A program made the position numbers and the translations under genes. From contig NZ_CAMRAN010000025.1 in assembly GCF_947039875.1 (NCBI RefSeq), positions 1 through 58,710 on the forward strand: a DNA stretch of 58,710 nt, in the 5' to 3' direction. The stretch is from an uncultured Photobacterium sp. (GTDB lineage: Bacteria; Pseudomonadota; Gammaproteobacteria; Enterobacterales; Vibrionaceae). A model generated the notes under the pieces. The model saw only the letters and a list, made by a program, of their open reading frames with translations. It made no database searches and was not told where the DNA came from. Below are positions 1-10,723 of this stretch, one piece after another (the stretch's first letter is position 1; each line of letters begins with the position of its first letter).

Positions 1-123
1 TTAGCCGCAGAAGGGCTAAAATTAATGGAAGATAACAAAATTAATGGCTTATTGGTGACAGAAAACAACCAATTAGTTGGAGCGCTTAATATGCATGATT
101 TGCTTAAAGCCGGTGTCCTGTAG
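1..123 (+). CDS. kdsD: Arabinose-5-phosphate isomerase KdsD, C-terminal end only
   Basis: This is the last 40 codons of a gene that begins outside the window, in frame from base 1 to the TAG at 121-123. The peptide is the end of a CBS domain, finishing GALNMHDLLKAGVL, and it closely resembles the end of KdsD, the isomerase that converts ribulose-5-phosphate to arabinose-5-phosphate for Kdo synthesis. The position just before lptC fits. In E. coli kdsC lies between kdsD and lptC; here only 57 bases separate them, so kdsC must lie elsewhere. The catalytic SIS domain cannot be seen. Confidence 0.85.
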   Translation, partial: LAAEGLKLMEDNKINGLLVTENNQLVGALNMHDLLKAGVL

Positions 124-180
124 CGCTATTATATATCTGGAAATCATCGGTAACACCAAAGAAAATAAAGGCTTAAGTCT

Positions 181-744
181 ATGACTTTTAAAAAGCTATT
201 CTATGTACTGTTAATGATCATATGTGCATGGCTCGGCTACTATCTACTTGGACAACACTGGAAACAGGGTGTTCAAGTTAAACCTAATGACGAAAAACCA
301 ATGTTTATTGGTAATAAAGTCAGTAATACCAGCTTTGATTTAAAGGGTACTCGTCAATATCAAATTGATGCTGAACATATTGAGCATTTCAATATCAGTG
401 GTGAAACGGTATTTACTAAACCTGTATTATGGATCTTTAAGCAAGGGCAGAATGCGGAATGGCGAGTCAGTGCTAACAATGCCAAACTAGAGCAAGATAA
501 AATCTTACACTTACAAGGTAATGTTCGTATTTTCAATCTATTACCAGACTCAGATGTTCAAGTCATTAAAACAGATAGTTTACGCCTAAATTTAGTCAAT
601 AAAGACTTTAGTACCGATGACCATGTCACTATTAATGGCCCTGTTTTCCAAAATCAAGGTGATGGCATGAAAGGCAATATGGATCGTAATGTGGCAACTC
701 TTTTAAAAAATGTAAAAGGTAGATATGAACCGACTAAAAATTAG
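181..744 (+). CDS. lptC: LPS export bridge protein LptC
   Basis: LptC is the inner-membrane-anchored periplasmic protein that takes LPS from LptBFG and hands it to LptA. The 187-residue product has the usual family length. It has one N-terminal membrane segment at about residues 6-24, followed by a beta-rich periplasmic domain of the LptC family. The last 20 bases overlap the start of lptA in another frame, which suggests translational coupling. Its position kdsD-lptC-lptA-lptB is the classic one. The family call is firm; the short N-terminal cytoplasmic tail agrees with the first ATG being the start. Confidence 0.93.
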   Translation: MTFKKLFYVLLMIICAWLGYYLLGQHWKQGVQVKPNDEKPMFIGNKVSNTSFDLKGTRQYQIDAEHIEHFNISGETVFTKPVLWIFKQGQNAEWRVSANNAKLEQDKILHLQGNVRIFNLLPDSDVQVIKTDSLRLNLVNKDFSTDDHVTINGPVFQNQGDGMKGNMDRNVATLLKNVKGRYEPTKN

Positions 745-1231
745 TACTCTACTATGCTTGTTGTGTATCAGTGCACCAACATGGGCAATGAAAAGTGATA
801 CCAAGCAACCCATTTATATTGACTCAGATAGTCAACAGGTTGATATGCTTAATAATATTGTTACGTTTATCGGCAACGTAAAATTACGCCAAGGAACGAT
901 TGATATTCGTGCGAATAAAGTGGTTATTACACGACCAAACTCAAAGTCGCAACAGCAAACAATCATGACGTATGGACAACCAGCAACATTCCATCAAGTG
1001 ATGGACGATGGTAAACCTCTTGATGGCGAAGCGCTTAAAATGCGTTATGAAACCGCCACTGAACGCCTAAAAATGACTGGCAAAGCAGAACTTAATCAAG
1101 ATGGGAGTAATATTAAGGGTAATATTATTACTTACAATATTCGCGACCAACGGTTGGTAGCAGAAAGCGGTAACCAAGAGCGTGTCACCACCGTGATCTT
1201 ACCAAGTCAATTAAACAATAATAAGAAATAA
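725..1231 (+). CDS. lptA: LPS export periplasmic bridge protein LptA
   Basis: LptA is the soluble periplasmic protein that polymerises head to tail between LptC and LptD to form the LPS bridge. The 168-residue product begins with a signal peptide of about 21 residues (hydrophobic LLCLLCISAPTWA, with probable cleavage after TWA). It continues with the OstA/LptA beta-jellyroll repeat region (for example DSDSQQVDMLNNIVTFIGNV). The start lies inside the end of lptC, and lptB follows after only 9 bases, so the three genes should be co-transcribed and co-translated. No unusual residues were seen. Confidence 0.94.
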   Translation: MNRLKISTLLCLLCISAPTWAMKSDTKQPIYIDSDSQQVDMLNNIVTFIGNVKLRQGTIDIRANKVVITRPNSKSQQQTIMTYGQPATFHQVMDDGKPLDGEALKMRYETATERLKMTGKAELNQDGSNIKGNIITYNIRDQRLVAESGNQERVTTVILPSQLNNNKK

Positions 1232-1240
1232 ACAGTATTT

Positions 1241-1966
1241 ATGGCTATTCTAAAAGCTGAACACCTTGCCAAAAGTTACAACGGACGCAAAGTCGTTTCC
1301 GATGTAAGCCTTGAGGTTGAATCAGGAAAAATTGTGGGTTTGCTTGGTCCCAATGGCGCAGGTAAAACCACCTCGTTTTATATGATCGTTGGCTTAGTTA
1401 GCCGCGACGAAGGCACGATAACCATTGATGATGAAGATATCAGCCTTCAACCAATGCACAACCGTTCTCGAATGGGTATTGGTTATTTACCACAAGAAGC
1501 ATCGATTTTTCGCCGTCTAACGGTTTATGACAACTTAATGGCTGTCTTAGAGACCCGTAAAGAGCTCACCAAAGAAGGCCGTCAAGATAAAGCGGAAGAG
1601 CTTTTAGATGAGTTTAATATTCAGCATATTCGCGATAGCTTAGGACAAGCATTATCCGGTGGTGAACGACGCCGAGTTGAAATTGCACGTGCATTAGCTG
1701 CCAACCCTAAGTTTATTTTACTTGATGAACCGTTTGCAGGTGTTGACCCTATTTCGGTCATCGACATCAAAAAGATCATTAAACATTTACGAGATCGTGG
1801 GTTAGGGGTATTAATTACTGACCATAACGTTCGTGAAACACTGGATGTCTGTGAGCATGCTTATATTGTAAGCCAAGGCCACTTGATCGCTAATGGCACC
1901 CCCGATCATGTACTCAACCATGAACATGTTAAGCGGGTTTATCTAGGTGATCAATTCCGTCTATAG
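1241..1966 (+). CDS. lptB: LPS export ABC transporter ATPase LptB
   Basis: LptB is the cytoplasmic ATPase of the LptB2FG complex that powers LPS extraction from the inner membrane. All ABC motifs are visible in the 241-residue product: Walker A GPNGAGKT at 36-43, signature LSGGE at 138-142, Walker B FILLDEP at 158-164 and the switch histidine at about 195. Length matches E. coli LptB (241). It sits 9 bases after lptA and 63 bases before rpoN, the conserved order in many gammaproteobacteria. The membrane partners LptF and LptG are not in the window. Confidence 0.97.
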   Translation: MAILKAEHLAKSYNGRKVVSDVSLEVESGKIVGLLGPNGAGKTTSFYMIVGLVSRDEGTITIDDEDISLQPMHNRSRMGIGYLPQEASIFRRLTVYDNLMAVLETRKELTKEGRQDKAEELLDEFNIQHIRDSLGQALSGGERRRVEIARALAANPKFILLDEPFAGVDPISVIDIKKIIKHLRDRGLGVLITDHNVRETLDVCEHAYIVSQGHLIANGTPDHVLNHEHVKRVYLGDQFRL

Positions 1967-2029
1967 CATTCACCATTGGCTATTGATTACAGATAATAAC
2001 AACAATAACAATAAGGTGTATCAACGTTA

Positions 2030-3514
2030 ATGAAAACTTCGCTCCAACTTAAGCTCGGTCAACAGTTAGCAATGACGCCTCAATTGCAGCAAGCTATTCG
2101 CTTGTTGCAACTCTCGACATTGGAACTCCAACAAGAGATCCAAGAAGCGCTTGATGGTAACCCTCTCCTAGAGCTCGATGAAACCAATGAAGCGGATGAA
2201 ATAAACACTAACAATGAAACCTCAACCGCAGAAACCACCACTAATGATATAAGTGAAAATCTCGACGATATAGAGAGTTTTGATACCGCCGAAGTACTTG
2301 AAACACGTGAATTACCCACTGAACTTCCGGTTGATAGCACTTGGGATGACGTCTACAGTGCAGGTACAGGTAGTGCGGGGATTGCCATTGATGATGATAT
2401 TCCAATCTATCAAGGCGAAACCACTGAATCATTGCAAGATTATTTAATGTGGCAAGTGCATTTAACACCATTTAGTGAAACAGATCTTGCGATCGCAACA
2501 GCCATTATTGATGCAGTTAACGACAAAGGTTATCTCAGTTGTACCACCACCGAAATTCTTGAAAATTTTGAAGATGAAGATCTTAATGTTGAGCTTGATG
2601 AAGTAGAAGCAGTACTCAAACGGGTACAGCAATTTGATCCACTAGGTGTCGCTTCTCGTAATTTACAAGAATGTTTGTTACTTCAACTCGCCACTTATCC
2701 AGCGCAAACTCAATGGCTTGCCGAAGCAAAAATACTCTTGAGCGAGCACATTAGTCTATTAGGTAATCGCGATTATCGACAACTCATGCGCGAGACTAAA
2801 CTCAAAGAGCCAGAACTTAAAGCGGTTATGGATCTTATTCATAGCTTAAACCCTCGTCCCGGTAACTATGTCGTTTCAACCGAAACTGAATACGTCATTC
2901 CCGATATATCAGTATTTAAAGATAACGGTAAATGGGTAGTTAACATCAACCCAAATAGTATTCCTCGTATCAAAGTCAATCAGCAATACGCCGCATTGAG
3001 CAATAACACTCGCAATAGCGCTGATGGTCAATTTATACGCACTCACCTTCAAGATGCCAAATGGCTGATCAAAAGCCTTGAAAGTCGCAATGAAACCTTG
3101 TTGAAAGTCGCTCGTTGTATTGTCGAGCAGCAACAAGATTTTTTTGAATTTGGTGAAGAAGCGATGAAGCCGATGGTCCTCAATGACATCGCACTCGCGG
3201 TTGAAATGCACGAATCCACCATATCTCGAGTTACGACGCAAAAATATATGCATACACCTCGAGGTATTTTTGAATTGAAATACTTCTTCTCAAGTCATGT
3301 CAGTACGGATAATGGCGGTGAATGTTCATCGACAGCTATTCGCGCACTGGTGAAGAAACTTGTTGCTGCTGAAAATCAGGTTAAACCCCTGAGTGACAGC
3401 AAAATTGCGACTTTATTGGCTGAACAAGGGATCATGGTTGCGCGACGAACTATCGCCAAATACCGTGAATCGTTGGGAATTCCGCCATCAAATCAGCGAA
3501 AATGTCTGATCTAA
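2030..3514 (+). CDS. rpoN: RNA polymerase sigma-54 factor RpoN
   Basis: Sigma-54 recognises -24/-12 promoters and needs an enhancer-binding ATPase to open them; in vibrios it controls flagella, nitrogen use and other systems. The 494-residue protein has the Gln/Leu-rich region I at the N-terminus ([18 protein letters not shown]), an acidic low-complexity region II at about residues 50-115, the core-binding region, and the diagnostic RpoN box [10 protein letters not shown] at 471-480. An ATG at 2030 starts it after the A-rich lptB-rpoN gap. hpf, ptsN, rapZ and npr follow, the conserved rpoN-linked set. Confidence 0.97.
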   Translation: MKTSLQLKLGQQLAMTPQLQQAIRLLQLSTLELQQEIQEALDGNPLLELDETNEADEINTNNETSTAETTTNDISENLDDIESFDTAEVLETRELPTELPVDSTWDDVYSAGTGSAGIAIDDDIPIYQGETTESLQDYLMWQVHLTPFSETDLAIATAIIDAVNDKGYLSCTTTEILENFEDEDLNVELDEVEAVLKRVQQFDPLGVASRNLQECLLLQLATYPAQTQWLAEAKILLSEHISLLGNRDYRQLMRETKLKEPELKAVMDLIHSLNPRPGNYVVSTETEYVIPDISVFKDNGKWVVNINPNSIPRIKVNQQYAALSNNTRNSADGQFIRTHLQDAKWLIKSLESRNETLLKVARCIVEQQQDFFEFGEEAMKPMVLNDIALAVEMHESTISRVTTQKYMHTPRGIFELKYFFSSHVSTDNGGECSSTAIRALVKKLVAAENQVKPLSDSKIATLLAEQGIMVARRTIAKYRESLGIPPSNQRKCLI

Positions 3515-3546
3515 ATCGGATCAGCGCCAACAAAAGGAAGATGTCT

Positions 3547-3834
3547 ATGCAAATCAATATTACCGGACACCATGTTGATGTAACCGATTCATTACGAGAA
3601 TATGTCAGTACTAAGTTTGACAAACTAGAGCGTTTTTTCGATAAAATCAATACCGTTCAAGTGATCTTAAATGTCGAAAAGCTCCAACAAATTGCCGAAG
3701 CAACTCTGCATATTAATTCAGGAGAAATTCACGCGAAAGCTGATGCTGAAAATATGTATGCCGCGATTGACGAATTGACTGATAAACTAGTCCGTCAATT
3801 AAACAAACACAAAGATAAACTCAATAGTCACTAA
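3547..3834 (+). CDS. hpf: Ribosome hibernation promoting factor HPF
   Basis: HPF binds the 30S decoding centre and promotes 70S/100S ribosome hibernation in stationary phase. I chose the ATG at 3547, giving 95 residues that start MQINITGHHVDVTD and align along their whole length with short-form E. coli HPF. The AAGGAAG at 3534-3540 is correctly spaced for this start; it directly abuts the ATG at 3541, and the frame upstream to 3502 overlaps the end of rpoN. The C-terminus (LVRQLNKHKDKLNSH) is typical of the short form, with no long-HPF dimerisation domain. Confidence 0.95.
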   Translation: MQINITGHHVDVTDSLREYVSTKFDKLERFFDKINTVQVILNVEKLQQIAEATLHINSGEIHAKADAENMYAAIDELTDKLVRQLNKHKDKLNSH

Positions 3835-3836
3835 TC

Positions 3837-4307
3837 ATGCAACTGAGTAACGTATTGAGCCTGGACTGCACCAAAAGTGCAGTCCCTTGCTCCAGTAAAA
3901 AACGCGCGCTTGAGCTCATTAGTGAGATCGCCGCAACACACCTTGACCAAAATCCGCAGCCATTATTTGAATGTATGCTCAATCGTGAAAAATTGGGCAC
4001 CACAGGTATTGGGAACGGGATTGCGATTCCTCACGGCCGAATCAGTAACAGTGATCATGCAATTGCCGTTCTAATTCAATGCCAAGAGCCGATCGATTTT
4101 GATGCTATTGATGGTCAACCTATTGACCTATTATTTGCGCTTTTGGTACCAGAAGAACAATGTAAAGAGCATTTATCGACCCTTGCGAGCATGGCGGAAA
4201 AATTGGGTAATAAGAAAATTTGTAAACAATTGCGTAATGCAACAACGGATCAAGAATTATATAACATACTGATTAATGAAGAAGAAATCAGTGTAACCCC
4301 ACAATAA
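3837..4307 (+). CDS. ptsN: Nitrogen PTS enzyme IIA (PtsN, EIIANtr)
   Basis: PtsN is the terminal phosphoacceptor of the nitrogen phosphotransferase chain (PtsP to NPr to PtsN). In enterics its unphosphorylated form regulates K+ uptake and sensor kinases. The 156-residue product is a complete PTS EIIA type 2 (fructose/mannitol-like) domain, with the phosphorylatable His66 in GIAIPHGR. It starts 2 bases after the hpf stop and ends 14 bases before rapZ. The N-terminus is slightly shorter than E. coli PtsN, starting directly at MQLSNVLS. Its partner NPr is encoded two genes downstream. Confidence 0.95.
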   Translation: MQLSNVLSLDCTKSAVPCSSKKRALELISEIAATHLDQNPQPLFECMLNREKLGTTGIGNGIAIPHGRISNSDHAIAVLIQCQEPIDFDAIDGQPIDLLFALLVPEEQCKEHLSTLASMAEKLGNKKICKQLRNATTDQELYNILINEEEISVTPQ

Positions 4308-4321
4308 AAGGTAGCTTAACC

Positions 4322-5173
4322 ATGAGGTTAATGGTTGTTAGCGGCCGTTCAGGTTCAGGTAAATCTGTTGCGCTACGCGTACTAGAAGATTTAGGTTATT
4401 ACTGTGTTGATAACCTTCCTGTACACCTACTGCCGCAATTTATAAATGATATTGCTAATAATGAACAAGATATTGCGGTAAGCATCGACATTCGCAATAT
4501 GCCACCACATCAAGGTGAACTTGACGCTATTTTTAAAAATTTACCTAATGATGTTGATGTCAACGTTATCTTTCTCGATGCTGATGATAAAGAGCTGGTT
4601 AAACGCTTTAGTGAAACACGACGTTTACACCCACTCTCACGTCAGAACATGAGCCTTGAGCAAGCGATTCAATCGGAAGCGATATTGCTTGGTGAACTTA
4701 AAGAATATGCAGACTTAGTGATTGATACCACTAACAACTCCATTCATGATTTGAGTGAAACTGTACGCGCGCGCGTTCTTGGCCGTGAAGCGCGTGAATT
4801 AGTATTAGTATTTGAATCTTTCGGTTTTAAACATGGTCTACCCTCTGACGCTGACTATGTGTTTGATGTTCGCTTTTTACCGAACCCACACTGGGTGCCA
4901 GAACTTAAACCTCAGACTGGCCTTGATCAGCCCGTCAAAGATTTTTTAGCCGCTCACGCTGAAGTCAATAAACTAAACTACCAGCTACGAAATTTCCTTG
5001 AAACATGGTTACCAATGCTAGAGAAAAATAATCGCAGTTATGTCACCGTTGCCATTGGTTGTACTGGCGGACAACATCGCTCGGTGTATATCGCGCAACA
5101 ACTGGCTGATTATTTTACTCAACAAGGTCAACAAGTGCAGGTACGTCATCGCACGCTGGAAAATTATAAATGA
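4322..5173 (+). CDS. rapZ: RNase adapter protein RapZ
   Basis: RapZ binds the small RNA GlmZ and presents it to RNase E. In enterics this sets GlmS levels and thus glucosamine-6-phosphate supply for the envelope. The 283-residue protein has an N-terminal P-loop (GRSGSGKS at 8-15) and the conserved C-terminal RNA/metabolite-binding domain, including [19 protein letters not shown]. Length matches E. coli RapZ (284). Its stop overlaps the npr start by four bases (ATGA), so the two genes are coupled. No GlmY or GlmZ gene was recognised in the window. Confidence 0.95.
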   Translation: MRLMVVSGRSGSGKSVALRVLEDLGYYCVDNLPVHLLPQFINDIANNEQDIAVSIDIRNMPPHQGELDAIFKNLPNDVDVNVIFLDADDKELVKRFSETRRLHPLSRQNMSLEQAIQSEAILLGELKEYADLVIDTTNNSIHDLSETVRARVLGREARELVLVFESFGFKHGLPSDADYVFDVRFLPNPHWVPELKPQTGLDQPVKDFLAAHAEVNKLNYQLRNFLETWLPMLEKNNRSYVTVAIGCTGGQHRSVYIAQQLADYFTQQGQQVQVRHRTLENYK

Positions 5174-5442
5174 CCATTAGCCGCGAATTATTTATTCGTA
5201 ACCGTCTCGGGCTTCATGCTCGAGCGGCAATCAAATTAGTTGAGTTAGCACAAAGTTTCACAGCCATCATCACTATCACTAATGGTGATAACAGCGCAAC
5301 GGCAGACAGTGTGATGGGCTTACTCATGCTGGACTCCGCTCAAGGTCAAAAGATCATGGTTAGCGCAGAAGGCCAAGATGCAGAATCAGCATTAATGGCC
5401 ATTTCAACCTTAATTGAAGCGGGGTTTGATGAAGAAAGTTAA
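5170..5442 (+). CDS. ptsO: Nitrogen PTS phosphocarrier protein NPr
   Basis: NPr is the HPr-like carrier that passes phosphate from PtsP (EINtr) to PtsN. The 90-residue product has the active-site His16 in [10 protein letters not shown] and the Ser47 region [15 protein letters not shown]. It begins at the ATGA overlap with rapZ and ends the six-gene run from rpoN. The E. coli order ptsN-rapZ-ptsO is kept. No Rho-independent terminator with a T tract is visible just behind it, so some transcripts may continue toward mgtE. Confidence 0.95.
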   Translation: MTISRELFIRNRLGLHARAAIKLVELAQSFTAIITITNGDNSATADSVMGLLMLDSAQGQKIMVSAEGQDAESALMAISTLIEAGFDEES

Positions 5443-5495
5443 TTGGCTAAATTAAAAGCCATTAATTACTGCTGTTAAATCTTTTGTAGTTAGCC

Positions 5496-5514
5496 ATGTT
5501 AATTATTTTAACAT
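5496..5514. repeat. Short AT-rich inverted repeat between npr and mgtE
   Basis: ATGTTAA (5496-5502) and TTAACAT (5508-5514) form a perfect 7-bp inverted repeat around a 5-base loop. It lacks a T tract, so it is a weak terminator candidate at best. It could be an operator or a stem in the mRNA leader of mgtE. The rest of the 266-base npr-mgtE gap shows no gene. Confidence 0.35.
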
Positions 5515-5723
5515 ATAACACTTTATCATCAATTGCGTCTTTTAGCTGCGATTGGTAGAGAAAACACATGAAATGATGACATATTACTATTGCCATCATG
5601 CGTAATACCTATACTTCATCAGTTTATAAACTAATTAAATAGTAATCAACACAAGACAAAGACTCACTGATTACGTTAAAATTCAGCTTATTGCGCCATC
5701 AAATATAAGTGGGCCTAATACCT

Positions 5724-7085
5724 ATGGCGGATGTATTAGAACAAGATCAAACCCATCACACACTCCAAGAAGTCAATAAAGCACTTGAAAATGGCATGTT
5801 TGTTCATGTTCGCCGATTACTCCAAGATATGGAGCCGGAGGACATTGCTCACCTGTTAGAAGCCTCGCCTCCGAAAGAACGTCAAGTCTTATGGCAATTG
5901 ACGGATCCGGAAGAGCAAGGTGAGATCCTTGATGAGCTTTCTGAAGATGTAAAAGATGGCATCGTCTCACAAATGGAACCAGAAAAACTGGCAGCCGTTA
6001 CCGAGGGGATGGAAAGCGATGATGTCGCCTACGTACTTCGTAGCCTCTCTGATGAGCGTTACCAAGAAGTATTGGCACAAATGGATGCCATCGATCGTCA
6101 TCGTATCGAAGAAGCACTCGCCTATCCGGAAGATACAGCCGGTGGGATGATGAGTACCGATTTTATCACCATTCGAGGTGACGTAACCGCCGATGTGGTA
6201 TTACGTTATTTACGTATGCGGGGTGAACTACCAGAAGCCACTGATGCTTTGTATGTAGTTGATGAAAATCAAAAATTAATTGGTCATTTATCACTATCAA
6301 CGCTCATCACCACTCAGCCTGACATTGAAATTAAAGATGTTATGCAAGATGCTGATGAAGCGATTGCCGTTGATATGGCAGACAGTGAAATAGCTAATAT
6401 CTTTGAACGTCGAAATTGGTTATCAGCACCGGTTGTTGATGCCAATAATCATTTGCTAGGTCGTATCACTATCGATGATGTGGTTGACTTGATCCGTGAA
6501 GAAGCGGAACACTCAATGATGACCATGGCGGGTATGGATGATGACGAAGATACCTTTGCTCCGGTATTAAAATCAGCCAAAAGCCGTAGTATTTGGCTCG
6601 GGGTTAATGTACTGACAGCGTTAGCAGCCGCATCTGTATCCAATATGTTTGAACACACCTTACAACAGATGGCGACCGTTGCGGTATTAATGACGATTGT
6701 TCCGTCAATGGGTGGAGTGGCTGGTAACCAAACCGTAGCACTGGTTATTCGAGGCCTTGCTGTCGGTCACATTGGTGATACCAACACCCGTTGGCTACTG
6801 AGTAAAGAAGCCCGAGTCGGATTAATTAATGGCTTAGTATGGGCATTAATTATTGGCTTAGTGGTCTTTATTTGGAAAGGGAGCTTAATACTCGGCGCGA
6901 TCATGGCCGGCGCAATGCTAGCAAACTTATTTGTTGCCGGCGTTGCTGGCGTATTAATTCCAATTGGGCTTAAAAAACTAAAAATTGACCCAGCACTTGC
7001 TGGCGGTATGGCACTGACAACCTGTACTGATATTGTTGGTTTAATGGTGTTCTTAGGTCTAGCGACCATTTTTATTACACCTTAA
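5724..7085 (+). CDS. mgtE: Magnesium/cobalt channel MgtE
   Basis: MgtE is an Mg2+-selective inner-membrane channel gated by its own cytosolic Mg2+ sensor. Starting at the ATG at 5724 (MADVLEQDQTHH), the product has 453 residues. It has an acidic N-terminal superhelical domain (MEPEDIAHLLEASPPKERQV), a CBS pair at about residues 130-250 (PEDTAGGMMSTDF onward), and about five membrane helices from about residue 280 to the end. The GTG at 5709 is an alternative start but adds an unconserved MGLIP. E. coli lacks this protein; in vibrios it often follows npr. No M-box-like leader was recognised upstream. Confidence 0.94.
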   Translation: MADVLEQDQTHHTLQEVNKALENGMFVHVRRLLQDMEPEDIAHLLEASPPKERQVLWQLTDPEEQGEILDELSEDVKDGIVSQMEPEKLAAVTEGMESDDVAYVLRSLSDERYQEVLAQMDAIDRHRIEEALAYPEDTAGGMMSTDFITIRGDVTADVVLRYLRMRGELPEATDALYVVDENQKLIGHLSLSTLITTQPDIEIKDVMQDADEAIAVDMADSEIANIFERRNWLSAPVVDANNHLLGRITIDDVVDLIREEAEHSMMTMAGMDDDEDTFAPVLKSAKSRSIWLGVNVLTALAAASVSNMFEHTLQQMATVAVLMTIVPSMGGVAGNQTVALVIRGLAVGHIGDTNTRWLLSKEARVGLINGLVWALIIGLVVFIWKGSLILGAIMAGAMLANLFVAGVAGVLIPIGLKKLKIDPALAGGMALTTCTDIVGLMVFLGLATIFITP

Positions 7086-7104
7086 TCAGTGATAATTTAT
7101 TGAT

Positions 7105-7142
7105 AAAAAAAGTCCAAATCAGTAATTGATTTGGACTTTTTT
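7105..7142. terminator. Bidirectional terminator between mgtE and pmbA
   Basis: The stem AGTCCAAATCA / TGATTTGGACT is flanked by an A run on the left and a T run on the right. The hairpin can therefore stop transcripts arriving from mgtE on the plus strand and from pmbA on the minus strand, which converge here. Confidence 0.85.
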
Positions 7143-7172
7143 ATTACGCATAAATCACGTCATTAACAACGA

Positions 7173-8516
7173 TTATTCACCCGCAATCTTCATCGAATCT
7201 AACAACATAGAACCGGTTAGAATTTGACTCCGCGTTTCAGTATCACTGCCAATAGCGACAATATTTTGCATCATATCTTTAAGGTTACCAGCAATGGTAA
7301 TTTCAGAGACAGGATATTGAATTTGACCATTCTCAACCCAGAAGCCCGCAGCACCACGAGAATAATCACCCGTGATAATGTTCACTCCTTGGCCCATCAA
7401 TTCAGTCACTAACAAACCACGATCCATCTTCTTCAGCATTTGCTCAAAGTTTTCACCGGTTGATGACACGATCCAGTTGTGAATACCACCAGCATGACCT
7501 GTTGGTTGCATCTTCATTTTACGCGCTGCATAGCTTGTTAATAGATACGTTTGCAGTGCACCGCCAGTGATGATCTCACGATCATAGGTCGCTAACCCTT
7601 CGCTATCAAACGGGGTACTTGCCATACCACGTAAAATATGAGGACGCTCACTAATATTTAGCCACTCTGGGAAAATTTGCTCACCCAGTTTATCTAATAA
7701 AAATGATGATTTACGATATAAATTCGCACCGCTAATTCCCATCACTAAATGACCAAAAAGACCAGTAGCAACATCCGCAGCAAACATCACTGGCGCTTCA
7801 CGAGTAGTGAGTTTTTGTGGATCAATACGGCTTACGGTGCGCTCTGCTGCATGACGACCCACACGTTCTGGGGTCCACATATCAGAGGCTAAACGTGAAG
7901 TGGTATAACTATAATCACGCTCCATATTGCCATCTTTGCCTTCACTGATCACACAGCAACTAATGCTATGGCGACTAGAGGCATAACTGGCTAACATGCC
8001 ATGACTATTACCGTAAACACGCACACCGTAATGGCTATCGTAACTGGCACCATCGCTTTGTTTTACGCGAGGATCAAAGGCAAGCGCCGCTTCTTCTGCG
8101 GCAATTGCAATCGCAGCAGCACGATCAGGCTCTGGCTCATCAGGGTGAAATAAGTCTAAATCAGGAATATTACGCGCCATCAATTCCGCAGGGCCAGGGC
8201 CTGCAAACGGATCTTCAGAAGTGTAATTTGCAATATCTAAAGCGGCAGCAACCGTTTGAGCAATAGCCGCTTCACTTAAATCAGAAGTTGATGCGCTACC
8301 TTTACGGTGACCGCGATACACAGTAATGCCAAGTGCACCGTCACTATTAAATTCAACGTTTTCAACTTCGCACATACGAGTAGAAACACTGATACCTGTT
8401 GTTTTGTTAATGGCTACTTCGGCTGCATCAGCCTGTTTACCAGCAACTTCAAGCGCTTTTGCTACTGCGGCTTCAAGTTCAACACGCTGTTGAGCAACCT
8501 GTTCTCTTACGTCCAT
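7173..8516 (-). CDS. pmbA: Metalloprotease subunit PmbA (TldE)
   Basis: PmbA/TldE is the non-catalytic partner of TldD in a heterodimeric protease. In E. coli the pair matures microcin B17 and degrades the antitoxin CcdA. The 447-residue product aligns with E. coli PmbA (450). It has the TldE signature regions such as [16 protein letters not shown] and the C-terminal [16 protein letters not shown], and it lacks an HExxxH zinc motif as expected. It runs opposite to darP, with tldD just beyond, so both subunit genes flank darP on the same strand. Confidence 0.94.
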   Translation of the reverse strand: MDVREQVAQQRVELEAAVAKALEVAGKQADAAEVAINKTTGISVSTRMCEVENVEFNSDGALGITVYRGHRKGSASTSDLSEAAIAQTVAAALDIANYTSEDPFAGPGPAELMARNIPDLDLFHPDEPEPDRAAAIAIAAEEAALAFDPRVKQSDGASYDSHYGVRVYGNSHGMLASYASSRHSISCCVISEGKDGNMERDYSYTTSRLASDMWTPERVGRHAAERTVSRIDPQKLTTREAPVMFAADVATGLFGHLVMGISGANLYRKSSFLLDKLGEQIFPEWLNISERPHILRGMASTPFDSEGLATYDREIITGGALQTYLLTSYAARKMKMQPTGHAGGIHNWIVSSTGENFEQMLKKMDRGLLVTELMGQGVNIITGDYSRGAAGFWVENGQIQYPVSEITIAGNLKDMMQNIVAIGSDTETRSQILTGSMLLDSMKIAGE

Positions 8517-8631
8517 ACAATCACTTAAGGTTAGGGTTTAGCTTATTTAGTTATAGAATAATGTAATTTACGCCCAAAATCGTTATTAAACTGATAAAAT
8601 AGAACTATTGATACAATGAGTGAGCCCATTT

Positions 8632-9156
8632 ATGAGCCGTAAAAACAAAAAAGCCCCTTGGGATGAAGAAGAAGAAATCATCTGGGTAAGTAAATCAGAG
8701 ATGAAACGCGACATGGAAGAATTGCAAAAAATTGGCGAAGCGCTAGTTGAATTAACGCCAAACGCTCTTGCAAAAGTGCCATTAGATGAAGAAATGATGG
8801 CCGCCATTAAAGACGCACAACGCTTTAGTAAAGAAGCGCGTCGTCGTCAGTTGCAATTTATTGGTAAGCAGATGCGTCATATGGATCTTGAACCAATTCA
8901 AGCCGCACTCGACAAATTAAATAATAAGCACTCACAACACACCGTTGCCCTTAAAAAGCTTGAAATGAAGCGTGACAAGTTAATTGAGAATGGTGACAGC
9001 ATGTTAAATGCGATTATGGTTGATCATCCTGATGCTGATCGCCAACACCTACGCCAGTTAATGCGCCAAGCAACAAAAGAAAAAGCGCAGGAAAAACCTG
9101 GCAAAGCATACCGTGAGATTTTTCAATATCTAAAATCTCTCTACCTTGCTGATTAA
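8632..9156 (+). CDS. darP: Dual-action ribosomal maturation protein DarP (YjgA)
   Basis: DarP (formerly YjgA) is a 50S assembly factor that binds late precursors of the large subunit. Starting at the ATG at 8632 ([15 protein letters not shown]), the product has 174 residues, is highly charged and carries the family core [17 protein letters not shown], with GRRRQLQ-like Arg runs ([13 protein letters not shown]). An in-frame GTG at 8620 would add MSPF. It faces away from pmbA across a short divergent promoter region. The pmbA-darP linkage is conserved in E. coli and vibrios. Confidence 0.93.
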   Translation: MSRKNKKAPWDEEEEIIWVSKSEMKRDMEELQKIGEALVELTPNALAKVPLDEEMMAAIKDAQRFSKEARRRQLQFIGKQMRHMDLEPIQAALDKLNNKHSQHTVALKKLEMKRDKLIENGDSMLNAIMVDHPDADRQHLRQLMRQATKEKAQEKPGKAYREIFQYLKSLYLAD

Positions 9157-9184
9157 TCTCGTTGATTAATGCATAGATGAACAA

Positions 9185-9214
9185 AAAAATGCCAGCATTC
9201 ATGCTGGCATTTTA
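9185..9214. terminator. Bidirectional terminator between darP and tldD
   Basis: AAAAATGCCAGCAT / ATGCTGGCATTTT is a strong stem with a very short loop (TC), with A and T runs at its outer ends. It suits termination from both darP (+) and tldD (-). Confidence 0.85.
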
Positions 9215-9260
9215 TTTTATTGAAACCCACTCTTTATTAAAACCGTGTCACAATAAAAAA

Positions 9261-10709
9261 TTATTCAGTGCCACCAACAGTCATTGAATCAATCTTCAAT
9301 GTTGGTTGACCGACGCCAACAGGCACACTCTGACCCGCTTTACCACACACACCAACCCCACGGTCAATATCAAGATCATTACCGACCATAGACACTTGCT
9401 GCATCGCTTCAATACCACTACCAATGAGAGTTGCACCTTTAATTGGACGGGTTACTTTACCGTTCTCAATTAAATACGCTTCAGAAGCAGAAAACACAAA
9501 TTTACCTGAAGTAATATCAACCTGACCACCACCAAAATTGGGCGCGTAAATACCATTTTTAACACTGGCAATAATTTCTTCAGGTGTATGCTCACCAGGT
9601 AACATATAAGTATTAGTCATACGCGGCATCGGTAAATGGGCATAAGATTCACGACGACCATTACCTGTTGGTGCGACCCCCATTAAACGTGCATTAAGCT
9701 TATCTTGCATATAGCCTTTCAGCTTACCGCCTTCAACTAATACGTTATGTTGAGCTGGCGTACCTTCATCATCAATATTAATTGAGCCACGGCGATCAAC
9801 TAATGTGCCATCATCAACAATAGTACATAACGATGATGTCACTTGCTGGCCTATTTGACCGGCAAACATAGAAGATCCTTTACGGTTAAAGTCACCTTCC
9901 AAGCCGTGACCTACCGCCTCATGCAATAAAACGCCTGGCCAACCCGCACCTAATACAATAGGCATAGTTCCTGCTGGAGCTGCATCAGCTTCAAGGTTAA
10001 CTAATGCTTGGCGAATAGCTTCATCAGCAAAGAAGATCGCTTGGCTCTTACCGGTTGTATCTTCTGTTAAAAATCGCTCATAACCATAACGACCACCGCC
10101 ACCAGCACTGCCGCGTTCACGCTTATCGCCTTTCTCAACCAAAACCGTAATGGATAATCGTACTAATGGACGAATATCCGCCGCGTAAGTGCCATCAAGC
10201 GCGGCAACTAAGACTTCTTCATAAACGCCATTAATGCTGGCTGAGACTTCAGTAACTAACGGCTCTTTGGTGCGAATATAGCGATCAATTTCTTCAAGTA
10301 AGGCGATCTTTTGAAATTTATCAAAACTGCCCAATGGATTAATTGGAAAGTAAATACCAGATGATGCCATTGGTGTGAATGTTTGTACTTTACCATTACC
10401 GCCTTGACGAACAATGCCACGGGCAGCTTTTGCACTTTGAGTTAATGCTAATAGATTAATTTGATCTGAATAAGCAAAGCCTGTCTTCTCACCCGCGACA
10501 GCGCGAACACCGACGCCACGATCAATATTAAACGAACCATCTTTGATAATACTGTCTTCTAGAACTAACGACTCATGCCAGCATGACTGAAAATATATAT
10601 CAGCATAATCAACATCACGGGTAGCAATTAAGCCAAGAATATTATGCAATTCATCACGACCGAGACCTGATTGGTCTAGCATGGTACTTTCTACAGTGTT
10701 AAGGGTCAT
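9261..10709 (-). CDS. tldD: Metalloprotease TldD, catalytic subunit
   Basis: TldD is the zinc-bearing subunit of the TldD/PmbA protease, which cleaves unfolded peptides threaded into its chamber. The 482-residue product has the HExxxH motif as HEAVGH at 263-268, within the conserved [15 protein letters not shown]. The length equals that of E. coli TldD (481). It lies 14 bases after the nitrilase-family gene and is the last gene of the long minus-strand group from mreB. It ends against a bidirectional terminator. Confidence 0.96.
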   Translation of the reverse strand: MTLNTVESTMLDQSGLGRDELHNILGLIATRDVDYADIYFQSCWHESLVLEDSIIKDGSFNIDRGVGVRAVAGEKTGFAYSDQINLLALTQSAKAARGIVRQGGNGKVQTFTPMASSGIYFPINPLGSFDKFQKIALLEEIDRYIRTKEPLVTEVSASINGVYEEVLVAALDGTYAADIRPLVRLSITVLVEKGDKRERGSAGGGGRYGYERFLTEDTTGKSQAIFFADEAIRQALVNLEADAAPAGTMPIVLGAGWPGVLLHEAVGHGLEGDFNRKGSSMFAGQIGQQVTSSLCTIVDDGTLVDRRGSINIDDEGTPAQHNVLVEGGKLKGYMQDKLNARLMGVAPTGNGRRESYAHLPMPRMTNTYMLPGEHTPEEIIASVKNGIYAPNFGGGQVDITSGKFVFSASEAYLIENGKVTRPIKGATLIGSGIEAMQQVSMVGNDLDIDRGVGVCGKAGQSVPVGVGQPTLKIDSMTVGGTE

Positions 10710-10723
10710 TAATTTGCTCTTAG

